From: Karalla daura | Lineage: Eukaryota; Chordata; Actinopteri; Chaetodontiformes; Leiognathidae | Reading direction: 5' to 3' | NCBI GenBank assembly: GCA_029224185.1 | Contig: CM055205.1 | Span: 12,227,319 to 12,291,318 of the forward strand | DNA: 64,000 nucleotides | Shown here: positions 1 to 13,754 of the stretch, in pieces | How positions within the stretch are numbered: position 1 is the first letter of the stretch | Layout: every line of letters begins with the position of its first letter | Position numbers and translations under genes: made by a program | The notes under the pieces: model-generated | Seen by the model: the letters and a program-made list of their open reading frames with translations, nothing else | Database searches by the model: none | What the model was told of the DNA's origin: nothing

Positions 1-654
1 GTCTTGTGAATAATGATGAAGTGACTGTCAGCTGAAAAACACTTCTCGCTCTCGTCTGTACAATTTACTCCACCACGCGTAGTGCGCTGTTTTGGTTGGA
101 GCGACAGCACATTTAAAGCCACCGAGACTCCTGTTGTGTTGTGTGCTTGTGCTTTGTATCCATCGCTACATTGTAAAGCCGGTTATTGTTTGTAATAGTA
201 CGAACAATAACAGGGATAAGAGTTTGAGTGGTATCGTATGACATATTTCTGTTGTGTTTCCTGGCAGTCAAGACTTTCTGTCAAGCTCATGTCACATCAG
301 TGTCTTTGCTCAGTATGATAAAATGAATATTCCATCAGCGTATGATTGATAGTTGTTGGTAATACTACATGCAGTGGTGCAATGAGACAGTATATTTTTT
401 CCAAGTGCTGCATTTTATGGCAGTTGAGGCCCACTTTGTCCTTCTTTGGGGAAAAAGTAAATGAATGGCTGTCAGCAGGGCTCAGAGCTTTGTGTTACAT
501 CACTGTACGTCAGGTATTAAAGCATTGCTTTCACCTAAGTCTAAGAATTTGTTTAACTACAGTATGTGATAAAGGCTCGAGTCATTCTGTAATGTCAGTG
601 CTATGTCTTTTAATGCATGGGGTACATTTTGTAGCCCATACCATTTTGCACCCC
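1..654. other. Upstream flank, nothing recognised
   Basis: No spliced coding pattern, RNA gene or clear repeat family is recognisable. The one long reading frame here continues into a SINE and has no family resemblance. Confidence 0.4.
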
Positions 655-840
655 AGACACGTCACCAGTCCTCTCCAGGACACAAACACATCATTTACTC
701 TCACACTCACACCAAGGGGCAATTTAGAGTCTGCATTTGAACTTTACATGGATGTTTTTGGACTGTGGGAGAAACTGGAGTGCTCAGAGAAAACCCACAC
801 AGGGAAAACATGCAAACAGAAAGACCCTCAGTCTGAAGCA
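655..840 (-). repeat. SINE copy (central and 3' part), minus strand
   Basis: Read on the minus strand this matches the fish SINE central domain: a block equivalent to GTTTGCATGTTTTCCCTGTG, then a CCCACAGTCC block, an AAATTG block and the GGACTGGTGAC block near its 3' end. It shares these words in the same order with the copies at 6131, 11305, 54202 and 60701. The tRNA-like head is missing or too diverged to see. The family name cannot be fixed by eye; it is of the tRNA-derived fish type. Confidence 0.75.
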
Positions 841-3800
841 ATAGCATTACCCACCATTTCACTATGTCGCCCAGTACCATATGATGACTTTGAACTAACA
901 TTTCATTTTTATTATTAGTAGTAGTATTTCATGTCATTGCACTTTTCATTCAAGTAAAGGATGTGAATGACATGCTTCTTGCTCTGCTGAAATGGAGGCT
1001 TATTATTGTGTACACCGCCAGATCTGGCTTGTCTGTATAGAAACAGGCACACATGTGCTTTCACAGCGCCATGCACACTACACACACACACACACATACA
1101 CGCACACTCATACACAGCAGATGGGGAAATAGGAACTCTTGAACCATATCATTGTGACAGCTATTATGACGGATGACTGTATCATCTCAGAGAGGAAATC
1201 CCTCTCTCACCTCACTTGTGTCTGCCGAGGGTCTGAGTACTCTCCGTTTCACCGACTCGCCTCGGATTTTCTGTATTGGGGTCAAAAGGTGACATTTTAA
1301 AGGTTGCAGGAGGCGCACTTACATTAAACAGCAGAGATTAAAAGCTAAAAGTTAAACCGGCCTGGGTATTGCGGGCAGGAAGTGCACTCACTTTATCTGC
1401 CTTTTGATTTTTCTTTGATCTTCAACATAAATCCTACTTAGATTTGAGCCATTTTGGGAGGTAAATTAGTCTTTTCGGTCTTGTATTCATTACCGATCGT
1501 AGGTCATAGCTACTATTTACACAGGTAAAGGAAATGTGTTTTTTGTCAATGTAAAACCCAGCAGTTTTTCAGTTTACAGCAATCACACATGGACCCCAAG
1601 ACATCCTTTGTGAAAAGCAGGCTGCTCTGCTGAATGTCCTCGCCTCCATCTGTGATGTGTTGCCTGCTGACAGTTTTGTCCATTGGCGAAAAAGCAGCCA
1701 GGAGACTGTTCATACACCATGACAGTCCACAGATTCCTTGGATGCTTTGCACGGATGCTCGGAGGCTTCACAGTGGTTGCCCGGACACTGTTGCTCTCAG
1801 TTGCATCTCATTCGGATCACATGAGGTCACCACTCACAAAAAAGACATTCTGCTTCTCAGACGCTGCCATTACTGATATTATCGCAGAATTTTATACTTT
1901 GATGTATCAGCTGAATGAGATCAAGCTGATGACTGTAAATCTGTACTCTTGTGGCACTGACCTTTGCAGTAATAAAAATGATAAACGGCACGGACAAAAC
2001 CAGCGATTTCTCCTAAGAACTGCTGAGTGGGAATGTTTCACCGCAGATACGTGCCGAGAGAGCGGCAAGCCTTACGTACGGTTCTCTCAGTTTCTTTCTT
2101 CCTCTCTTTCCCTCATCTGTTTTTCCTCTCTTGTACTGCTGCTTAAACTGATGTTGTTATTCCAGATGGCTTGGTGCTATATGGAGAACAGACAAGAAGA
2201 ATACTTCATTGAAAATATGAAAATATGTCAGCATGCGGACATCATTATGGCAGCCCAGATCATTTAAGCGCCCCTAAAATTACCTCCAGGCCCGGAGAAA
2301 AATAATAAATGTGTGTGAGTACGCATGAAGGCTCACATATATATGCGTCTACATGTGTCCAGAACTCAGATGTCCGGATTTCAACCACATGCCTGCCTGT
2401 TTCTCAGAAACCTTGATAGCAAATCATATCTTGGACTAACCCAATTAGCTTTACATCTGGTTCTGGAGGCCCGAAAACCTGTGACAACACAGAGATAAAT
2501 AAAAACCACAAGACAAACTGAGACTCACGGGCTCCCCGGCAGAAAATAACTGCAAGAGCGAGATATATGTTTTACATTCCTCCTGCGCTCACTGTTTTAT
2601 ATCACGCAGATAGACGCAGGGGAGCGGGTCTCCACGTGGGGCTCAGGCTCTTCTTAAATCTGCCTCTGCTGTGTTCTGAAAATGCCCCTGTGCCAAATGA
2701 GCAACGTAAAGCATGCCCCAAGGCATGGCCCAAAACGACACCCAAACAGCAAAGCTGTCAGCCTATGAGCCAATGCACTAAAACATGAGTACAGCCGAAC
2801 CATTGGGTTTTATAGCCTACAACTCCCAGTCAGAAGCCCTCTAATGCCCCGTTTAACAAGCTGAAAATCCTCCATTTATTCCCCCTCCGTCTCCCTTTAG
2901 GAGCTCCTCTATTACCATTCACAAACAAAGACTGGTTGAAATACACTCCGTGCATGTGCCGCAGTGAATGGCGTTAATGCACAAGTGACGTGTGGGAATA
3001 GATGGCGCTCTGTGTTTGTCTGAGTGTTTTCAGTGCGTTTTTTTTCACAATGATCTTATCCTCGTCAGGGAGATGTGGCTCCTTCTAAAGCAGTTAGATC
3101 TCATCAACGGACACTAAAACTAGACATAGAGACCGATGCTGGTGACTGTGCTCGAGCAGGTTTTTTCCAGGCGAGGCTGATTTGTGTGCAAGCCACGCGC
3201 ATACAGATACACGAGAATAACGGGATTGAAAGGGGGAGAGGAAGAAGAAGAGGAAAGGAAGGAGATCGCGCTGTGGGGTCGAGAGGAGAGTTGGGGTCAC
3301 CCTCTCTGCTCTCCCATCATGAACACAGCAGATTGGATGAAGTCTTCATCAGCGTTACACTCCACCAGTCACAGTCCCGTGAAACCGGCACCATGTCCCC
3401 ACTACACACACACACCTCCTCCCCCTTTAACAATGGTGTCACTCATAGAGGCGCAAGAGACACAGAGAGTGCTCCATCATGGGTATTAGCTATGGGGATC
3501 AGTTGCTTTAAACAAGAGAGGAGGGGTGTGCTTTTGCAGCCTATCATGTAACAACTGCAGATGAACACCTTTGAAGTTTTGTCTCTATTTATTAGATGTA
3601 TTTCCTTTTCAAATTGGCTCGTAAGGACAATAATGTAGCACTGCAGGCAGGACCAACGATCCGGAGTGCCGACTTTAAACATCCCTCCACATTTTTATGC
3701 ATTTAAATCATCTCCAGATGTATATTATAATTTTGTTTCGTTTTCATCATGGGCTTCACCACTCTCTATGCAAGTGGAAAGAACGCGTTCCACTTCATTT

Positions 3801-5555
3801 CGTTTTACAACACATACTGTGGGGTCCTATTTTAGCATCTCTGGGAGAAGAAATTAAATCAATTTTGAATGCACGACACAAAATAGCTATGAAAGCCCTG
3901 TATTAAGCAGATCTGGCTGGCCGAGCGGTTATATTTTCCAATGAGGTTTTGTTTTCTTGTTTGTTTTGCTATTTTTCCACCCTGAAATACAAGACCTGGA
4001 AACATGCAAACTATACCGTCTCAGTGGCCTAACGAACCAGTGGTCTTGGAGTGGGGAATGGCCTCTGAAAGCCAAATTGTTTTTCCTTCATAGCACCATC
4101 TGTTTTTTCCTAGTCAAGCATGGCAAATCAGGGGTCATCATCATTAATATGTGCGCTGGCTAAATCCTGCTACACAATCTCCACATACGGGCCGGTTGAT
4201 TTAAGGTTATGTGAATGTATCAGCACTAAAATTTAACTCACTGTATCCCAAACTTTCGCTTTGAATTTCCAAACAGTCCTGGAGGTAAAAGTGTCGTTAG
4301 AGGTGAAACGAAAAACTAAAAGATGGCCCGTGAGGGAGTTGTAAAATTTCAACTCCCAGGGGTGTGTGGGAATTATGAACTCCTTCACAATTTTTAAGGC
4401 TGACAGCAACCCAAAGCTCAGACTGGAATAGCCACCCCGATCTTCACCAATACACCTCCAAACTGTTTTCTTTGAGCATGTGTTTATAGCTGCGGGAAGA
4501 CATGTTTATGTTCGATGCCGTGACAGGACTAGAATCCTCAAGAGTGCTATGATGTGGACAGGAAACTCTGAATCTCCCTCTCTCACACAAACATCGTACA
4601 TATTTTCCCTCTCCTCACCCGGTTCTCTAAAATAACAGCTTTGACACGATCTGCGCCGAGCTGCTGGTAACTCGAGAGCAGCACGCTCGAACACAGGGAG
4701 CTAAAGAATCTGAGGCTGTGAAAGAGATGCAGTCAGGGGACAGGTCCGCTCCAGGGTGGGTAGGAATCGAAGGGATGGATGGTACAAGGGGCCCTACACT
4801 GGAGCCACTGGGCCCGGGCCCCTGTTAAGATACACCCAAGCCATCTGGATGAAGCAGAGGCCAAGGAGGCTGTCAGTGGAGCCAAGTGTTTTTTCTTGGC
4901 CGCAGCAGAGCGGCGCATTCACCACGTGGCCCTTACAGTGGGGCCGCATTGGACTGGGATTTTTTGGTAGTAGAGATAAAATCATTCTCCCTTCTTATGG
5001 TTAAAGAAGTGCAGTCAGCCCTCTGTAAACATCTGTCAGCCATTGCCTCCCTCATGCACCCCTCCTCCCCAGACCGCAGCAATTCAGCGTGTCCCTTGAC
5101 CTTCGACAGAAGAAAGAGAAACTGTGACTTTCTGCCAAAAACTAGCAAAGGTTTCAATTCTAAACAATGCAAAAACAAAAAAAAGAGGGGGGCTTGGGGT
5201 TACAGACTTAGCTGCGTGTCTGTATATGGATAAATCAGTGTTATCATAACAGCAAATATTTATTTGGCTCATAGTTCACAGTCCAGGAAAGGGGACTTTA
5301 GAGAGCACAGCTGTACGTTAGTGATTACCAGAGAATGTGGCAAAGTGGAGTCCTCGGGGTATTTAGTCTCTTCAAAAGTTTGTGGACTTAAATGAAAAAA
5401 TAATGAACATGAGATTTGTCTGAATCTCCTGAGCTCTGCCAATTAGTAGTTAAAAGACCTTTAATTACATGCACCAGCAAGGAAATTCAAGACAGAATAT
5501 ATTATTTTTGAGTCATGCAAGATTTTGACTCTCATTCCTGTTTAGTTAACCAGTC
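841..5555. other. Intergenic, no gene recognised
   Basis: A short CA tract lies at about 1080-1110 and a purine-rich stretch at about 3225-3300. A GC-rich patch at about 4735-4985 with repeated GGGCCC words may be an old transposon remnant. Open frames up to 194 codons occur, but they lack splice context, domains or biased composition. I see no exon of a known gene. Confidence 0.4.
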
Positions 5556-5985
5556 GGTTCCACTAATAAGATTTGTCTGCGGTTTGGACCGTCGCAGCTC
5601 TCATCTACCGTCATCCCAGCCACACTGTTCCCCATGGGAAGAGGAGCAGCACTGTGGACTCGTGGACACAGAGCAGAGCTCTCATCAGCTCTCCCACTGC
5701 TGCCTCTCTCTGGGGCCTCAGGTTTCCCCTCCATCCCTCCTTGGTTCCAGCAGCCCCCGCAGGCCTCCCTCTCCACATCAATTACAGCCTATCCCCCGTA
5801 GTGCCGGCCCCGCCCTCTGTGACCCCGGGGGTTACAGAGTCAGCGAGGTCAGAGGTGCTTCTCCCCACTGCTACCCCAGGCATCTCTCAGAAGTCCCTGC
5901 ATCTGAAGCTCCGCAGCCCTGCGGGGCGACACCCACACGACCCTGGGCCGGGCGGCCCAGACAGGGATCCCCCTAATTCTAGTCA
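5556..5985 (+). other. GC-rich segment with two long overlapping open frames
   Basis: This 430-base segment is clearly more GC-rich than its AT-rich surroundings. Two + strand frames stay open across it (5515-5976 and 5573-6016), both proline- and serine-rich and without a recognisable domain. Being open in two frames at once is what scarcity of TAA/TAG/TGA in GC-rich DNA would give, so coding is not supported. It could be a CpG-rich regulatory element, an exon of an unknown transcript, or a foreign repeat. Confidence 0.3.
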
Positions 5986-6130
5986 ACAATGGTCTGTTCC
6001 AGTCACCCTGCTTTAGCAGGCGAGTTGTTGCTCCAAAGGATCATTGTGCATTTGGAAATTATGCTTTTCAGCATCTTATCCATAGATCCTGCTGTAATCC
6101 ATGCATTTCTGATACATAACTCGTATTAGG

Positions 6131-6330
6131 GCCTTTCTGTGTAGATTTTGCCAAGTGTCCAAGTACTCCCACAGCCCAAGAACATGTCAACTAGAGTCTC
6201 TAAATTGTCCTTAGTGTGAGAGTGAATGGTGCGTGTGTGTGCCCTCCAGTGGACTGGCGATCTGTCCAGGTTGTATTCCCCACCCTCACCTTAAGTGCGG
6301 TGGAGATAGGCAACAGATGACCCCTATTAA
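6131..6330 (+). repeat. SINE copy (central and 3' part)
   Basis: The + strand carries the fish SINE central words in order: TTTCTGTGTAGATTTTG, a CTCCCACAGCCCAAGAACATG block, CTCTAAATTG, and GGACTGGCGATCTGTCCAGG with the following CCCCACCCTCACC. The tRNA-like head is absent, so this is a 5'-truncated copy. Confidence 0.8.
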
Positions 6331-8399
6331 GACACCACTAAAGCACAAAGTGGAAAAGATGACAACTGAATAGCAAGATTAAAAAATGTGTTTTCCCTGT
6401 TGGGTCGCGTCCCTTGTTTAGGATATCATAGAAACAAAGTTCATGTTCATGTTCTGTTGTCTGGCCAGACAAAAACATACTTAAAATCATGGAACATGCG
6501 TTGTAAGTTTCAACCAAAAGGATCATGATGTGAACAAGAAAAAGTGAAATGCAATGCTTATGTGATTCTAGTTTACTGGAAGAAAGGAAGTGCCCACATA
6601 ATCAATTGTTGTGCCAGGAATATGAGTTATCTCAGCACTAAGGTAATATCTCTCACAGCAGTCTCTATAGACTTTCAATCTTTTTAAATTTAGCATTAAT
6701 TTCACCAAGCTATTGAAAGAGGAAAAGAAGCAGAATTGCCTTTGAAATCAATTGCACTGATTCAGTGCTAAATCTCACAAATGAACGGCCGGTAATGAAA
6801 GGATGTAGCACACAATCACCCCGGTTGAACAGCGGGTCGATGAGTCGGGTCGTTTTGTGGGCCACAGAGTTTTGACGTTGGACTCGGCATCACGCAGCAG
6901 AACTGTATTTCTGTCGTGGTACCCAGACCCTGCTGTGTCAATACCAGACACATTATCTCTAATGGGAGAGTCTGAGGGTGGAGGCAAGAGGAGACAGGGG
7001 AAGAGAGAGAGACGCGGAGAGAGTGCGTATAGCAGGATGGTATCTCTATTGATTAACTGGAAGAGGACCTCCACTCCACCCTATCCTGTCCAGACATATG
7101 GGGTAATAAGGACCACTCTTCTCCACTGCCACCCCCCTCTTCCCAGCTTCCCTCTCCTGTCTTCTCCCCTCACCCCTGCTAGAAAGCCTTTTAATCAGCC
7201 CCCAGGGGAATACATGGATATGATATGGGAGAAACAGGAGGGGAAGACAGAGGGAGAAAAAGGAGACAGGGTGAGAGGAGTCCATTAGTGAAGCAGACAC
7301 AATAGCTACAGGAACAGAGCGGCCACAAGGAGGTTTCCTCCAAGTCCCGAGAAGGCAGACAGAACTAATACAGAAGGCCTGAAAACACATGCATCCTGTA
7401 ATACGCTCGTAATAAGCTCAGATATAAATGGACAACTTGGTCCTTCCACTTGCTTCCATATGTGTGCAAAGCCGTACACATCTGAGTTGATGTTGGTCCA
7501 ACATTACCAGGTCACATCACACAGGGCTGTTTTTCTGCACGACCGGGGACATTTTCCTCTGTTTGTGCAAGGCCCTTTCTGTTTTCTTTTCCAAAGAGAA
7601 GCCTGCCAATCTCTGCGAGCCAGACCAGCTTTATCAAGGCGGCCATCTCCGTCTCAGACATCAAATCCATGACTGCTTCTCATGCTGATTTTTTTTCCTT
7701 TCTCAAACTGTCAGCGCCTCGCCCCACCGCTGGCCCCTCAGCCTCTGGACTCTTGACACACGGTGAAAGAAAAGGGACGAAAGAAAGGGAAGGAGGGAGT
7801 AGAACGTGAGGAGAGGCTCTGAAAACTATGCACAGATCAGGGCATAATTTTTAATTCTCACTGAGTCATACCAATTGTTTATCTCTATTCAGATTAACAG
7901 CAAAGAGCCTTATGGAGCTCGTTCAATTAAGTGAACACAGGTTCCAGTTGTATGGAGTGAGAAGCCCACAGGCCAGGTCACTGCACCCACATAACCTTGG
8001 CGATACCGCCTCCCTGTGGCCAACGTTGCACTTGCCAAAACTATTGCTGTACAAAACGACATCCCATGCTCTAAAATAGAAAATGGGAATTAAAGTTGGG
8101 GGATTATCGAGTTTAACATGGCTTTCACGGTAATAAAAACAGCAGTTCACTTCTGCTGTCAGTCTGAGATGCATCACTGCCGGCGGGTTATGGGAGCAAT
8201 GCAGCTAAGTGGACTAACACAAGGCAGTCACTTTCCACCAGACCACTGGGACACATATAATGTGGACGAGGTCTGCATAGTACATCAGCATTAAGATAAA
8301 AACCTGTAGTGAAAAGGGAAAAAGAAATAAAGCTCTGAAAAGAGCGTTGCATTTTTCCTTATTACAACTCAATTTGCAGAGAACGAGGCCGCTGTTAAA
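6331..8399. other. Intergenic, no gene recognised
   Basis: Purine-rich tracts at about 6960-7040 and 7225-7280 and a pyrimidine-rich tract at about 7130-7180. Nothing here resembles an exon or RNA gene. Confidence 0.4.
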
Positions 8400-8650
8400 T
8401 TGCTTCCATATGTCTCCGCTGCGGGGCGCAACAGAGTCTGCCAGGACCACTATATTAAGTTTTATGGCAGAGACGCGTCATGTCATTGGCTTGTCCCGGA
8501 AGAGGCAAGCCAATAGAAACTCGGCATGGGGTATTCGGTCTCCTATTGGCTTAACGGAGATGTCAATCAAGCAGCGAGAGGGTCTGGAGGCAGAGAGAGG
8601 TCAGTCTGTTGTTTTGCTCTCTGGAGGACGGAGCTCCGCTTCCTCGACAC
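8400..8650. promoter_or_regulatory. Promoter-like block with inverted CCAAT pair
   Basis: ATTGGCTTG (8485-8493) and CAAGCCAAT (8506-8514) form a 9-bp perfect inverted repeat containing two opposed CCAAT boxes. A third ATTGG lies at 8545-8549. The block has several CpGs (GCGGGGCGC, ACGCGTC) and runs into a CT/CA microsatellite. Multiple CCAAT boxes in both orientations are typical of NF-Y-bound, often bidirectional promoters. It lies about 5.7 kb upstream of the nfe2l3 start codon, so it may serve an unannotated non-coding transcript. Confidence 0.4.
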
Positions 8651-8654
8651 TCTC

Positions 8655-8709
<55 letters not shown>

Positions 8710-8745
8710 ATACACCTACACACACACACACACACTTACACAGAT
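8655..8745. repeat. CT/CA microsatellite
   Basis: A (CT)n run changes into (CA)n with interspersed TACA. The long frames across it are low-complexity artefacts. Confidence 0.9.
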
Positions 8746-9654
8746 CCACACAACTGCAAGTTAGACAGATCAAGACAGATCAGTAAGAATACATTCACAT
8801 TACATGGGTTCGAATGAGTAAACTGTGCAACACATTCTCTTTTTTTTATTTTGCTTTATTTCCAAAGAGGTAGATGAAATAAGGTTTAAATGTAATTTCA
8901 GTGAATCACTCAAGATGCTCCTATTCACAATAAAGGCAAATTATTGAAAATATAATTACCCCAGTAACTTTTTTCTCTCAGATGTGATTCTTATACAATT
9001 GGTGCTGTAATTATGATACGAAATTCAGTTAACCAAGCTTCTCATAATTCCAGTATTTAATGAAAATAATAACAAGAATAAATTGGCCAGTCCTTTATAT
9101 TCTAAAATGAATCCAAAACTGTTGAATAGCATTGACACAAGAGAGGAGAGAAATAATTGTATTATTCTGAGCATGACAGAATATTAGTTTAGCTTTTAAT
9201 TACAAAAGGATAATTTGTTTTACATTTAGGGTAATGATGTATAAATATAGATAAATTAAAAAAGACTTAATTTATAGTGTTGAACTGAATTGTGCTTTTA
9301 TAATTTAACCATTTCAATAACTGGTACCGCAAGGAATATTAACTAAATGGATAGCCAAGTGATATATCACTATAAGCAATCATTTATATATAAAGATATT
9401 TCTCATACACATTTCAAGAATAGTAAGACTATATACTTCTCTTCCCCAAACAAAATACATATAAAAATGAAAAATCAATCAATAATAAATTAAATTATGA
9501 CAAAACATTTTTAGGCTTAGAATTGAACCTTTACTGATGTTTCTCAAGACTAAGTTAAACTTTCCTCTCTGAGATCAACCGACAGAAAGTAAATAAAGGT
9601 AAAATAGTCACCTCGAGTTCCCTCAAGTTTTCCCATGAGCCTTTGCGAGACACA
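8746..9654. other. AT-rich interval, nothing recognised
   Basis: Strongly AT-rich sequence without open frames, recognisable repeats or RNA genes. Confidence 0.5.
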
Positions 9655-9790
9655 AACCTCTACGCAGGCGCACTGCCCTCTTACACGTCACGTGTCACTC
9701 CACCAATCAGCGTCGTCCTCAGTGGAGTACGTGGGGATGATTTAAGAGCCGTGCCCCAATAAATCTGTCAGAACTTCACAAAGTTGATTT
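9655..9790. promoter_or_regulatory. Promoter-like block: E-box/CRE and CCAAT
   Basis: Within about 25 bases there are ACGTCA (9685-9690), an overlapping CACGTG E-box (9689-9694) and a CCAAT box in CACCAATCAG (9701-9710). The block is CpG-richer than the flanking AT-rich DNA. An ATTAATCA word follows at 9826. It could be a distal nfe2l3 promoter or the promoter of a divergent non-coding RNA. Confidence 0.4.
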
Positions 9791-11304
9791 AAATGTGTTT
9801 CACATCGTTATGAAAATACTTGCGGATTAATCAAATGGCTGCACGCTGGCGGCACATCAATTGGAGTAGATTGCTCTTCACTTTTTACATTTTGTTCTTT
9901 TTTTATTATTCATTTTTTTTTAACATATTCATATATATGTTTTTATTTGGGAGCGTTCAGCCTCTGGATTTGTCACCGCCGAATCGCTGTAATGTGTGAA
10001 GCCTACGTTGCGTGAGGCGGACCGAAAATGTCACTTTATATTTTAGGTTTTACGTGATAGCTTCGAGAAGACGAAAAAAAAACAGTGATGCAGCGTACTA
10101 ATATCTTAGGAGGCGATAATAATCCTCCCCCTGTGATGGACTGTGCAATTTCTTATATCTCAGATAAGCTATCTGAGCCGATTGTGCGATTGTTGGGCGC
10201 ATTATTGCTGCTGGGCTGTAACAATGCTGCAGCTGCATCCTAAATGAAGCGTAGTGAACGTAAGATGAGCCTCGCAGCGCACTTCACTTGTCTGCCTTTG
10301 ACTTGTGGCTGTTCTGCAATGTGCGTCGAACTTGTCGTGCTGACCTGCACTTGATTTTCCAGGAATCCTCTGTGAAGCAATGGCATATGAAACTTTGTAG
10401 AGACTATGTCCAAAAAGGCAGAGGCACACATGCCAGTGCAGCATGGAGACCCTGAGGTGGTGGAGTTCTTTTTATTATTATCCATCTGGACCTCAACAGC
10501 TTGTTCTTGCGCTTTGCATTTGTAAAATGCAATAACATCAGAGTTGCGACAGATTTCCTTTTTATAGCCCTCCCTTGGTGCTTATAATTTCCTACGTGTC
10601 AGTGTAAATGATAAACATCAGTATTTCAAAATGTAAAAAAAAAACAACATTATCATTGCATTAATGGATAGAAATCTCTAACTTGACAAATTATTCTGCC
10701 TTTGTTGTTGGAGCAAGTAGCCTCAAATGATTTACATAATACACCAGCAGGTGTCGTAAGTGAGCCACAATACTCCCGTTACACCAGTGAGTATAGGCTC
10801 CCAGCCAGCCCCGAGACCTTAGAGAATTTATACCGACATTTATCTCCACATCAGTTCACAGAAATGTCAAGTTTGCTGAATTATAATCAATAGCACGAGC
10901 TAAACAGTGGCTGAAGGTGTCTAGAAGTGCTTGAATTTGCACCTCGTGTCAGTAAACTCTGACTATGCTGTACTTCTGCTTCACTAGGTTTTTGTGTGAA
11001 GCTTGCAAATTGAGAAAAAACTGTTTGTTACAGATTAGCCAAGTCGTCAGTCATTGGCTACACATTGGCACTTAGAGCTGCCATGCTGAAGCTGTTCATT
11101 CTGCTGTATTTTTCTGCCATTGTTTATGTATGTATTGTTCATGTATGTTGGCTCAAATAAAATCTATTGTAAGACTTTTTGTTTTCCTATGTTTTACCTC
11201 AGTAAAAAAACAATAGACTGATAAACTGTGATACACATATGGATACATTTCCATTTTTATACTCTGGGACACTTATTTGTCTGCTGTCAGAAAGACTCGT
11301 CTCA
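9791..11304. other. Intergenic, no gene recognised
   Basis: No exon, RNA gene or known repeat is seen. A CCAGCAGGTG word near 10745 weakly resembles a CTCF core. Confidence 0.4.
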
Positions 11305-11625
11305 TAGCAAAAAAGGTCCGAGTTTTGAATCCAGGACATACTATGGGCATTTCTGTTTGGAACTTGCATGTTCTCCCCATGTCTGTGTGGGCTTTTCCCC
11401 ATGTACACAGGCTTCCACCCACAGTGTTAAAACATGCATGTTTATGTTGATTCAAACCTTTATTTACCACAAAGTGTGAACGTGAATGAAGTGTGCCCTG
11501 AAAAGGACTGGTGGTCTGTCCAGGGTGTGTTCCATGTCTTCGCCCTATGTGTGCTGTAGATAGACTCCAGCACGCCTCTGTATCACTGTTAAAGTAGAAA
11601 GCGGGTGAGATAATAGATGTCCACT
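11305..11625 (+). repeat. SINE copy, near full length
   Basis: A degraded B-box-like TTTTGAATCC is followed by the fish SINE core: GGAACTTGCATGTTCTCCCC, a CTGTGTGGGCTTTTCC block, CCACCCACAGTG, GGACTGGTGGTCTGTCCAGG and a CTGTAGATAGACTCCAGCAC tail ending in GGTGAGATAATAGATG. All blocks are in the same order as in the copy at 60701. Confidence 0.85.
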
Positions 11626-12350
11626 GTCTGTTGGTAATGTCTGTTTTTGATTTTGTCTGTCTTGTGGTTCAGCTTCTCTGGTTGAACTCAAGACTGTTTC
11701 TTATCACACAACTGACATGAGCGTGAAAAAGCCTTGATGGACTACATATCAGCAACATGTGTTGTTCTCGCCAGACACCCTGGATATCACGGCAAGAGTA
11801 TTACAAAATCATCCTTTTGACAGTGCACTGATGAATGCAAACAGGTTGAGACTTGAGATCTTGGAGGAGGACAAACTGTGCGAACATCGATTTTATGTAA
11901 CCTCAGTCGTATGGTGGATGCGTGTATCTCTTGTGATTTTAAAACGAGAGGGGACACAGACACATTTAACATATAAACAAATGCATTATTTATTTTATCA
12001 CCATTTTTGTTAGGAGAAATTCACAGTGCAGGAAAACAATGCCTGTTGGATATTTTCTGTAAGGGGCAGCCTCCAAAGGTTGTAAGGGAATTCATTGTGT
12101 GTAATGCGCAATCTAAACAGTGACAAAGAAATGAATGGGCACCTAAACTAAAACTTTGGTTAAATATTGTGGTTCAGATTAAATGAAGGCCATCCCAGAT
12201 TATAAAACCACTGACAAGGCACACTCTGAAACACACAGATGGCAGCTTCATGGCCGAGGATAAGATGACCTCATTACATTATTAAAAACATTGTCTGTGT
12301 ATTAGACTTACCGTACAGGGCTCATATCTCTCTTTACATTCACTTTATCT
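11626..12350. other. Intergenic, no gene recognised
   Basis: Single-copy-looking sequence with short open frames only; nothing identifiable. Confidence 0.4.
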
Positions 12351-12428
12351 GTGTGTGTGTGTGCGTGTGTGTCTGTGTGTCGGTGTGTGTGTGTGTGTTT
12401 GTGTGTGTGTGCATGCGTGTGTGTGTGC
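12351..12428. repeat. TG microsatellite, interrupted
   Basis: (TG)n with C and A interruptions. Confidence 0.9.
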
Positions 12429-12469
12429 TAGCGTGGGGCATCTGGGTGGGGGTTGTTTTTAAAGTTTGT

Positions 12470-12535
12470 GATGTGCTACATTTTCACTGTACAAAAAGTG
12501 CTTTATAAATAAAGTTATTATTCTATTCCAGTATT
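12470..12535 (+). repeat. Possible retroposon 3' tail
   Basis: AAGTGCTTTATAAATAAAG followed by TTATTATT is a 3' tail wording seen on many fish retroposons. Only the tail is visible, so the family is unknown. Confidence 0.35.
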
Positions 12536-12670
12536 CCAATAATAAGAAAGTATAAGTATCTTTTAATTTACCTGTTAGCAGGTATGTCATTGCATGATAG
12601 TAAATGGACTATTGGATCATCAATTGGATCATCAATTCAATCATTACGGGTGACGCGGCAGCTCAGGGAC

Positions 12671-13750
<1,080 letters not shown>

Positions 13751-13754
13751 CGAT

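Noticed and set aside
3905..3940. tRNA-like GGCTGGCCGAGCGGTTA word
   Set aside because: Resembles a tRNA-Ser/Leu D-arm, but no acceptor stem, anticodon arm or B-box follows.
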